Assembly: GCA_002344205.1 (NCBI GenBank)
Contig: DDSZ01000020.1
Location: 19,663 to 83,662 of the forward strand
DNA: 64,000 nucleotides
Source of the DNA: Opitutaceae bacterium UBA2377
GTDB lineage: Bacteria > Verrucomicrobiota > Verrucomicrobiia > Opitutales > Opitutaceae
Reading direction: 5' to 3'
Shown here: piece by piece, positions 15,615 through 22,149 of the stretch
How positions within the stretch are numbered: position 1 is the stretch's first letter
How the letters are laid out: every line of letters begins with the position of its first letter
Program-made: the position numbers and the translations under genes
The notes under the pieces: model-generated
Databases searched by the model: none
The model's input: the letters and a program-made list of their open reading frames with translations, nothing else
Told to the model about the DNA's origin: nothing

Positions 15615-18511
15615 GGGGCCTCCTGGAAATGCCGCAGGGTGCCGCATTGCGGCGGCTGCGCCGTGGGCAGGAAATAACACAGGGATGAATGCCGCGCGGC
15701 CGCCTGCAGTTGTTCCGGCAGGGGGTAGCGCTGGATCGCTTCCAGCGCCGCCTCGGGCAACGGCAGGTCGCGCGCGAGGTCGGCAAGGTCGGCCAGGTCG
15801 GCCTGCCGCATGAAGAAGAACTGTTTCGCGTTGCCGATCACCGCGCCGCGCACCCGCGAATTCCTGAACCCGGCATATTGCTGGATGATGGCAGCGCACC
15901 AGCAGTTGTGTTTGCGGAGCTGCGCGTAGCCTTCGGCCACGATCTGTTCGCCGCCGGGCACATCGAGGAACCGGGCGAGTTCCTCGAAAAGAATGCGTTT
16001 CCGCTCCGTCCGCGGCAGCGACAGGATATGTTGTCGCCCGAGGCCGCTGATCAGCAGGCCCGCCGCCGTCTTCATCTGCACCGCCTGTTCCGGAATGAGC
16101 CCCAGTTCGATGAGGACGAAACGCCGGCGCAGCGACACGTTGGTCGGCCCGTCAAAGAGCCGGCCGTATTGCCCCTCGGCGGTCCAGGCCCGCAGGAGCG
16201 TGGCGAGCCGGTCCACCGCCGCGGCGTCGTGCTCGGGCATCCGCGCGTAGGCGAGCAGCTCCACGAGGGCGGCGTGGGTGGGGAAGTCCTCCGGCGTGTA
16301 GAAAGCGCAGGCCGTGTGGGCGACGAACCGCTCCGTCGCCGGGTCCTGGGCGAAGCGCGTGACCGCCGCCTCCTCCAGCCCGGCGACGAACGCGAGCGCC
16401 TGATCCTCCTTCGCGGCCAGCCGGTCGCGCAGATCCACGAACGCATCCAGCAGGGTCGAGCCGGCCGGCTGCCGGGCCTTCCACCCGTGGACCGCGCACG
16501 CCAACCGCCGGACCTCCCCGGCCCGGGCCGGCTGACGTCGCGACCAGTCGGTGAAGGTGTCGCGGTAGAGCTGGTGGAGATATTCGGTGAGCTGGGCCTG
16601 ACGCAGGGCGAGGGTTTCGGCGTCGTCGGGCGTGCCGACCATCCGGGCCAGCAGCGCGACGGCCGTGGCCACGTGCAACTGGCTCAGCGGGAGTCCCTGC
16701 GTGTCGAGGTAGTTGAGGGTGACGCCCGCGTCCGGATGGATCACGATGGCCTTTTCGCCGAGCTTTTCCGCGACGTGCCGGTAGGAAGCGCCTTCCTCCA
16801 CGATGAGCGTGTGGGCAAACTGACCCGCGGTCTGGAGCAGGAGGTCCTCGATGAACGCGGATTTCCCCGCACCGGTCATCCCGAAGACGACCGCGTGCTG
16901 TGGCGAGCCGCCGGCCGCCGTGCTGACACCGACTAGGTTGCCCTGGTTGCCGTCGTAAAGCGCTTCCGCGCCTGCCAGCGCACCGGTGAAGGTCGCGGAG
17001 AAAGGCAGGACATCCGCGAGGTAGCTGTCCTCCGCATATAGCTCCCGGTGATTATACGACGAATGGGTCCAGCCCGGCCAGGAGGCGAAGAACAGTTTCC
17101 GGGCCGTGGTGGGCAGCGCGCATTCGAAGCACTGGGCGCCGTCCATCGCGTTCACCGCCGCCTGCACCGCGGCGATCTTTTCCCGCAGGGCCTCGGCGGT
17201 CGGCGCCCAGACCCGGATGAGGTAGGTCGCGTGGAAGGGCCGCACGAAGCCGCCGGCGAGCGCCTCGACCTTGCGTTCCTTCTTGCGCAGCGCGACCAGC
17301 AGCGACGCGCGCGGCCGTTCGGCGTATTCGCCGCGGAGGCGTTCGGCGGCCTGCTCCTCCCGGCGGATCTCGCGGCGGCCCGCCGCCGGCGTCAGGTTGA
17401 CGGTGAGGCAGTAGTCGAGGAACGGCAGGCCGGTCAGGTGGGTGACGATCCCCGGCCGCGTCTGCTGCGGCCAGCGGGAGAGCGCCAGCACCGCATGGTG
17501 GCAGCCGTCGAGAACAAACCCGCCGCCGCGCTGGCCGATGCCGTCGCAATGCCAGCAGTTTTCCTGGATGGTTCGTGCCGGATCGAAAACCGCCGCGGGC
17601 TCATCCTCGCTTCGGCGCGCGAGTCCCGGATTGAGGAACCGGCGGATGAGCGCGAAGTGCTCCACGTCGCCCAGCGGCTGCACCGGCGTCTCCGGGCCAA
17701 AAATCCCTCGCAGCGCCCCGGCGAACTCCTCGAACTGCCCGGCGAGTTCCTGCAGGACGGCCCCGTAATGTTCCGCGAAGCCCTCCCGGCTGCGCATCAG
17801 TCCGGCAGTCGGCACGATCTCAATCGAAAGGAAGACCACCAGGTGCTCGCGGCGCAGCCCGCCGCCGATCATCCGGCGCCAGTAGCGGGTAAAGCGCTCG
17901 TTGCGGGCCGCCCGGACTGCCTCCATCCCGATCTCTCCGGTCTGAGCGTGGTAGGCGAGAAGCTCCCTACGGTAGTCTGCATCCGCCCACCACTGCAGCT
18001 GCAGCCGCCGTCCCGGCGAAACTTGGGCCAGCATGGCCCGGACCTGGTCCTGAAAGGCATTCAGCCGCTCATGCGAGGCGCCGCGCCGGTCGGACGGTTC
18101 CAGCCGGAAACCCTTGGCGGCCACCCCGCCGGCCTCGGGTGAACCGAAGACCAGCATCCCGTGCAGGAAACGGCCTTCCGGGGCCTCGGTATGGCTTTTG
18201 GCCAGGCTCACCGGCCGCACCGCCGCCGTGAAATCGCCCCCGCCCCGGGCGGCTTCCCAGCGGTCGCGGTCATAACCCGGCGGCTTGCCCTGCCGGAACA
18301 ACCCGATCCAGAGCGCCGTGAACGCCACGGGCAGCGCCCCGGCGATCCCCGCAACAACCACGCCGGCTCCGGCCCAGACCAGCCCGGCGAACAGGCCAAT
18401 CGCGCCGACGATCGCCAGCACCACCGGCAGGTAGAGGTCGCCGTCCAGCCCGAAGGCCCGTCCGGCCGAGTCATCCCCGGCGTTGGTGGGAGTGCAGCGC
18501 AGGTCACCCAT
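15602..18511 (-). CDS. virB4: VirB3-VirB4 fusion, conjugation ATPase
   Basis: The 969-residue protein starts at 18511 (MGDLRCTP), two bases after the VirB2 stop. Residues about 20-75 hold two hydrophobic helices followed by GKPPGYDRDRW, the layout of VirB3; the rest is VirB4/TrbE. Walker A (FGMTGAGKSAF) is near residue 543 and Walker B (RILFEELARFLD) near residue 840. VirB4 powers pilus biogenesis and substrate transfer at the inner membrane. VirB3-VirB4 fusions are known in several conjugative families. A longer in-frame extension upstream overlaps VirB2 and was rejected. Confidence 0.93.
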   Translation of the reverse strand: MGDLRCTPTNAGDDSAGRAFGLDGDLYLPVVLAIVGAIGLFAGLVWAGAGVVVAGIAGALPVAFTALWIGLFRQGKPPGYDRDRWEAARGGGDFTAAVRPVSLAKSHTEAPEGRFLHGMLVFGSPEAGGVAAKGFRLEPSDRRGASHERLNAFQDQVRAMLAQVSPGRRLQLQWWADADYRRELLAYHAQTGEIGMEAVRAARNERFTRYWRRMIGGGLRREHLVVFLSIEIVPTAGLMRSREGFAEHYGAVLQELAGQFEEFAGALRGIFGPETPVQPLGDVEHFALIRRFLNPGLARRSEDEPAAVFDPARTIQENCWHCDGIGQRGGGFVLDGCHHAVLALSRWPQQTRPGIVTHLTGLPFLDYCLTVNLTPAAGRREIRREEQAAERLRGEYAERPRASLLVALRKKERKVEALAGGFVRPFHATYLIRVWAPTAEALREKIAAVQAAVNAMDGAQCFECALPTTARKLFFASWPGWTHSSYNHRELYAEDSYLADVLPFSATFTGALAGAEALYDGNQGNLVGVSTAAGGSPQHAVVFGMTGAGKSAFIEDLLLQTAGQFAHTLIVEEGASYRHVAEKLGEKAIVIHPDAGVTLNYLDTQGLPLSQLHVATAVALLARMVGTPDDAETLALRQAQLTEYLHQLYRDTFTDWSRRQPARAGEVRRLACAVHGWKARQPAGSTLLDAFVDLRDRLAAKEDQALAFVAGLEEAAVTRFAQDPATERFVAHTACAFYTPEDFPTHAALVELLAYARMPEHDAAAVDRLATLLRAWTAEGQYGRLFDGPTNVSLRRRFVLIELGLIPEQAVQMKTAAGLLISGLGRQHILSLPRTERKRILFEELARFLDVPGGEQIVAEGYAQLRKHNCWCAAIIQQYAGFRNSRVRGAVIGNAKQFFFMRQADLADLADLARDLPLPEAALEAIQRYPLPEQLQAAARHSSLCYFLPTAQPPQCGTLRHFQEAPCAA

Positions 18512-18513
18512 GG

Positions 18514-18789
18514 TCAGAAGCGCGGGGTCAGGATCGCGTCCTGGAGCCCGAAGATCATGAACAACGCGGCCATGATGGCCGCCGCGGCGGCGATGATGAT
18601 GCCGGCGAGGATGCCGCCCTTGCCCTCGGAGTCCCCCTTGGAAATGGCGTTGGCGCCGCCCCAGATCTTCAGGATGCCCCAGAAAAATCCGACCATGAAC
18701 ACGAGCACCAAGGCGGCGCCGAAGCCGTCGCGCAGCGACTGGAGCTGGGCCAGCCAGCCGGGCAGGGGAAGGAAAAGCAGGTCGCACAT
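18514..18789 (-). CDS. virB2: VirB2/TrbC-like pilin
   Basis: The start chosen is the ATG at 18789 (MCDLLFLPLPG), preceded by AGGA; an upstream ATG at 18804 lies inside the inverted repeat and the probable -10 element. The 91-residue product has two hydrophobic helices, one near 24-42 and one glycine/alanine-rich near 60-82, separated by a short charged loop (KGDSEGKGG). This is the topology of conjugative pilins of the VirB2/TrbC class. It is the first gene of the long minus-strand operon. Confidence 0.72.
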   Translation of the reverse strand: MCDLLFLPLPGWLAQLQSLRDGFGAALVLVFMVGFFWGILKIWGGANAISKGDSEGKGGILAGIIIAAAAAIMAALFMIFGLQDAILTPRF

Positions 18790-18793
18790 GTTC

Positions 18794-18847
18794 CTAAAAG
18801 CCATACGAAAAAAGAGCGCTTGTCAACCTGTAACGTATGGCTTTTAG
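18794..18847. promoter_or_regulatory. Divergent operator: 14-bp perfect inverted repeat
   Basis: CTAAAAGCCATACG at 18794-18807 is repeated in inverted orientation as CGTATGGCTTTTAG at 18834-18847, separated by 26 bases. It lies exactly between the minus-strand virB operon and the plus-strand regulator/AAA+ pair, so it is a natural operator for divergent control. A related sequence (CGTATGGCTTATAA) occurs at 36,799, in front of the mobilisation genes. Binding by the neighbouring 18,855 gene product is inference. Confidence 0.6.
18800..18826 (-). promoter_or_regulatory. Candidate virB operon promoter
   Basis: On the minus strand TTGACA (18826-18821) matches the consensus -35 box. TATGGC (18805-18800) is a possible -10 after a 15-base spacer, which is shorter than optimal. 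If it is used, transcription would begin close to 18,793 and the VirB2 start at 18789 would be almost leaderless. The -10 overlaps one arm of the inverted repeat, so a bound repressor would block it. Confidence 0.35.
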
Positions 18848-18854
18848 TCTCCCC

Positions 18855-19334
18855 ATGAGTGAACCGGCCCTGATCAAGGTGAGTTTCTCCTTCTATCCGC
18901 AGGACATGTCGGTCCTGGCCGACCGCGTTACCGGACTGCAGCGCGCGGGCCTGAAGGTGCGCGAGGCCACGCTCCTGCGGGCCCTCGTTTACGGCACCCC
19001 GCCCGCGGAGATGTTTGCCCACGCGGTGTTGTTGGCCGCGGCCTACGCCAAAAAATCCGGCCCGCGCGAGGAGGACTACGTGGCCGGCCGGCCCACGGTC
19101 GATCTGCCTGCCGCCCACGTGAAGAAACTCGACACGGTCGCCGACGAGCTGGCGCGAAAGCACATCGTCATCGCCAACCGGGCTTTCATCGTCCGGGCGA
19201 TTCTCCGGGCCAGCCCGCCGGGCAGGGAGCTCGTCCCGCTCCTGCGGGATTTCATGGAAAAATTTCCCAACAAACCCCGCGGGCTCTCGAAGCTCCGGCT
19301 GGAACAGAAGGCCCGGGCGCGTGGACGGAACTGA
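18855..19334 (+). CDS. Possible DNA-binding regulator of the element
   Basis: The ATG at 18855 (MSEPALIKVSFSF) is preferred over 18837, which lies within the inverted repeat; it gives 159 residues. Two similar segments, one near residues 5-40 (IKVSFSFYPQDMSVLADRV) and one near 85-125 (TVDLPAAHVKKLDTVADEL), each start with a beta strand and continue into helices, as in ribbon-helix-helix DNA-binding proteins. This would suit an operator with twofold symmetry next to it. The fold is inferred from pattern only. Its end overlaps the AAA+ gene start. Confidence 0.6.
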   Translation: MSEPALIKVSFSFYPQDMSVLADRVTGLQRAGLKVREATLLRALVYGTPPAEMFAHAVLLAAAYAKKSGPREEDYVAGRPTVDLPAAHVKKLDTVADELARKHIVIANRAFIVRAILRASPPGRELVPLLRDFMEKFPNKPRGLSKLRLEQKARARGRN

Positions 19335-20238
19335 CCGCATCGCGCATCTGCGCGGACTCGAAGCCCACCTGCGTGCCCGCATCCGCGGGCAGGATCATCT
19401 CCTGCCGCGCCTGGCCGCCGCGTTTTGCCGGGGCGCACTGCGCCTCACCGACCCGCAACGGCCGCTGGCGTCCCTGCTGCTCGTGGGGCCGACCGGCACC
19501 GGCAAGTCCGAGGCCTTCGCTTTGGCCACCGCGCAGGTCTTCGGTCCGGACCGCCTGGCCACCTTCGACCTGTCGGAATACCAGGATGCCTCCGCGGTGA
19601 ACAAGCTGCTGGGCGAGAATCGCAGTGATCCGGGATTACTCGGGCGGGTGCTGGAACGCCATCCCACCGGGGGACTCCTCTTCGATGAAATCGAGAAGGC
19701 TCATTCGCTGGTGCTCGATCTGTTCCTGCAGGTCCTCTGGCGCGGCTGCGTCACCGTGGCCACGGGCCGCACCTTCACCTTTGGCGGCCATGTGCTCGGC
19801 TTCACCTCAAACGTGGGCGCAGCGGAAACGATGCGGATGGACCACTCCCGTTTCGCCAGCGTGGAGCAGGCCACGCTGCGCCGGGTGGGCCAGACCCTGC
19901 GGCCCGAGTTCGTGGCCCGGCTGGATGAGCAACTCGTTTTTGCCCGGCTCGGTCCGGACGTGCAGCGCGAGATCTGCGCCTTGGAAGTCCGGCGCGAGAC
20001 CGAGCGCCTCCGCGGACTCGGTTACGACCTGGATCTCTCGCGTGAGGCGCTGGAGTTTCTGGTCCGCGAGGGCTTTCATCCGCAGCTCGGCGCGCGGCCA
20101 TTGCGCAAGACCGTCGAACGCCAACTGCAGAACGCCGTGATGCGGCAATTGTTTTCTCATGGCACAGTCGCGGGGTGCTTGGTCATTGATCAAAGTGTGG
20201 GTTGTCTGGTGGTTTCGGGTATGACGCGCGACACCTGA
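19321..20238 (+). CDS. Single-domain ClpA/ClpB D2-type AAA+ ATPase
   Basis: The GTG at 19321, overlapping the previous stop, gives 305 residues. It has a complete D2-type AAA+ module: Walker A GPTGTGKS (about 57-64), Walker [11 protein letters not shown] (about 117-126), sensor 1 (GFTSNVGA), an LRPEFVARLDE arginine-finger region and sensor 2 GARPLRKTVE. There is no N-domain, no D1 domain and no middle domain, so it is about a third of a normal ClpB. It is probably a specialised remodelling ATPase of the conjugative element. Function in transfer is inference. Confidence 0.85.
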   Translation: MDGTDRIAHLRGLEAHLRARIRGQDHLLPRLAAAFCRGALRLTDPQRPLASLLLVGPTGTGKSEAFALATAQVFGPDRLATFDLSEYQDASAVNKLLGENRSDPGLLGRVLERHPTGGLLFDEIEKAHSLVLDLFLQVLWRGCVTVATGRTFTFGGHVLGFTSNVGAAETMRMDHSRFASVEQATLRRVGQTLRPEFVARLDEQLVFARLGPDVQREICALEVRRETERLRGLGYDLDLSREALEFLVREGFHPQLGARPLRKTVERQLQNAVMRQLFSHGTVAGCLVIDQSVGCLVVSGMTRDT

Positions 20239-20266
20239 CCCACACTTAACCCTGAGTTAATATTTT

Positions 20267-20292
20267 GGAAATAGTTACCCGTAAGGCAGGTC
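20267..20292 (+). promoter_or_regulatory. Candidate FecI-type ECF promoter
   Basis: GGAAAT at 20267-20272 is followed after 18 bases by TC (20291-20292). The E. coli FecI promoter is known to use GGAAAT with TC about 17 bases downstream. This site is 35 bases upstream of the ATG at 20327 and could be an autoregulated promoter for the sigma factor. The match is short and the spacing is one base longer, so this is tentative. Confidence 0.3.
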
Positions 20293-20326
20293 TTAGACCT
20301 TGTGCTTTCCAACGACATTTTTAGTA

Positions 20327-20998
20327 ATGAAACCGTCACCTCTTGGTCAGTTTATCGTGAGTCCTCCATCCTCCACGTTTCCGAACCCCGCACCCATGGA
20401 GACGGCGTCCCTGCCGCCGACGGCTCCGCCGGACCCTTGGTTTGCTGATGAAGTCCTGATACACGAGTCTGCGTTGCGGCGTTGGCTGCAGGCTCGCTTC
20501 CCCCGTTTGGAACCGGACGACCTCGTGCAGGAGAGCTTTCTGCGTATCATTCGCGCAAACTCAACGACCCCGGTCGTTCACCCGAAGACCTACCTCTTCA
20601 CCATCGCCCGTAACCTGGCGCTGAACCAGATCCGGCACGATCGCCATGAGCACCGCGACGCACTCAGGGAGATTGATCCCTCGACTGTCATAGATGACAA
20701 GCCGGGCATACCTGAAACTGTCGCCCGGACCCAGGAACAAGAACTCTTGATCGAAGCCCTTCAGCATCTTCCCGAACGCGCCCGTCAGGTTTTTACCCTC
20801 CGGCGGATCTACGGGCTTTCCCTGAAAGAGATCTCCGCCCAACTCGGCATCTCCGAGAAAACCACCGAGTCGCACATGTCACTCGCCCTCCGCCGCTGTG
20901 CCGATTTCGTGCTGAACGCCGACGCCCGCGCCCCCCGCACCCAGCCGGACACCCCGCAGCCTGCTCCCCGCAGCGCCGTGCTTCCCAGTCATGCCTAG
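20327..20998 (+). CDS. ECF sigma factor, FecI-like
   Basis: From the ATG at 20327 the product has 223 residues; an ATG at 20396 is an equally possible start. Region 2 is visible as EPDDLVQESFLRIIR with the following KTYLFTIARNLALNQIRH, and region 4 as LPERARQVFTLRRIYGLSLKEISAQLGISEKTTESHMSLALRR. These mark the FecI group of ECF sigma factors, which respond to a surface signal through FecR and a TonB-dependent transducer. All three partners follow here in order, so it most likely controls the TonB receptor and peptidase genes. Confidence 0.93.
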   Translation: MKPSPLGQFIVSPPSSTFPNPAPMETASLPPTAPPDPWFADEVLIHESALRRWLQARFPRLEPDDLVQESFLRIIRANSTTPVVHPKTYLFTIARNLALNQIRHDRHEHRDALREIDPSTVIDDKPGIPETVARTQEQELLIEALQHLPERARQVFTLRRIYGLSLKEISAQLGISEKTTESHMSLALRRCADFVLNADARAPRTQPDTPQPAPRSAVLPSHA

Positions 20999-22070
20999 CA
21001 CCGCTCCATCCCTCGAAACGATCAAGGCCACTGCCGCCCGTTGGGTGACGCGGCTCGCTTCCGGCCTGTCTGAAGCCGAGGAGGCGGAATTCGCGGCGTG
21101 GATCGAGGCCGATCCCCTGCACGCCGAGGTGCTGGCCGAACAGCAGGCGGTCTGGGACCGTTATGCGGCGCTCGTGCCCGGCGTGGCCGGAACCAAGCCC
21201 GACCCCGACCGGTTTGCGCCCCGCCGGTCCCAACCGGTGATTCTCCGATTCATCGGTCCCGCGCTCGCCGCCGCGGCTGCGGTTACGCTCGGCTTCATTC
21301 TTTGGCCGGCGCGCGAGCCGACCCTGAGAGAGATTCGTCTGGTGCTGCCTGCTCCGCTGACCCAGCAGACGCTGCCCGACGGTTCGTCCGTCGAACTGAA
21401 CCGTGGAGCCGAGATCGCCGTCGCCTACTCTGACACGGAGCGGCGGGTTTCCCTCGTGCGGGGCGAGGCCAACTTCACGGTCGCCAAGAATCCGGAGGTT
21501 CCGTTCATCGTTTCTGCCGGCGGGGTGGAGGTCCGTGCCGTCGGCACCGCGTTCAACGTGCGTTACGATACCGCTTCAGTCGAAGTTGTGGTCAGCCAAG
21601 GTCGGGTGGCGGTGAACCATGCGGTCAAGTTGATGGACAGGGAACAAGGGACAGTTGTTGGGCCGTCGCGTGCCGGCGTGCCGGACACCTCAAATTTATC
21701 CACCGCCCACCGTCTGCCGTCCACCGAGCTTTTTCTCGATGCTGGCCAAAGCACATTGGTGACGCTGTCATCCGTTCCTTCCGCTCCCGTGGTGGCGAGC
21801 CTGAGCCAGTCGGAGCTCGACGCCCGGCTCGCCTGGCAGCCCCGGCTGCTCGACTTCGATGACGCCCCGCTCGCGCAGATCGTGGCGGAGTTCAACCAAC
21901 GAAACGCGGTGCGGCTGACTGTCCGCGATCCTGCCCTCGCCAGTCTTCGGCTGAACGCGTCGTTCCGGTCCGACAACATGGAGGGCTTCGTCCGGCTCCT
22001 CGCGGAGAATTTCAAAATCCGCGCCGAGCCGGTTTCGGACTCTGAAATCGTCCTGCGCCGCATTCACTGA
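20991..22070 (+). CDS. FecR-family anti-sigma factor
   Basis: The 359-residue protein starts eight bases inside the sigma gene. The N-terminus has the FecR cytoplasmic helix pattern (AARWVTRLASGLSEAEEAEFAAWIEADP). One transmembrane helix lies near 82-103. The periplasmic FecR domain follows (TLPDGSSVELNRGAEIAV... RRVSLVRGEANFTVAKN... VEVRAVGTAFNVRYD). The C-terminus resembles an STN-type domain (DAPLAQIVAEFNQRN). It should hold the sigma factor inactive until the TonB-dependent transducer is loaded. Confidence 0.93.
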   Translation: MPSTAPSLETIKATAARWVTRLASGLSEAEEAEFAAWIEADPLHAEVLAEQQAVWDRYAALVPGVAGTKPDPDRFAPRRSQPVILRFIGPALAAAAAVTLGFILWPAREPTLREIRLVLPAPLTQQTLPDGSSVELNRGAEIAVAYSDTERRVSLVRGEANFTVAKNPEVPFIVSAGGVEVRAVGTAFNVRYDTASVEVVVSQGRVAVNHAVKLMDREQGTVVGPSRAGVPDTSNLSTAHRLPSTELFLDAGQSTLVTLSSVPSAPVVASLSQSELDARLAWQPRLLDFDDAPLAQIVAEFNQRNAVRLTVRDPALASLRLNASFRSDNMEGFVRLLAENFKIRAEPVSDSEIVLRRIH

Positions 22071-22149
22071 GCACTCGGTGAAGATTTTGAGAAATCGGAC
22101 TCAGGGTTAATGTTGGTTTGGGTTTCTATTCGGGAACGACCCCTACCCG

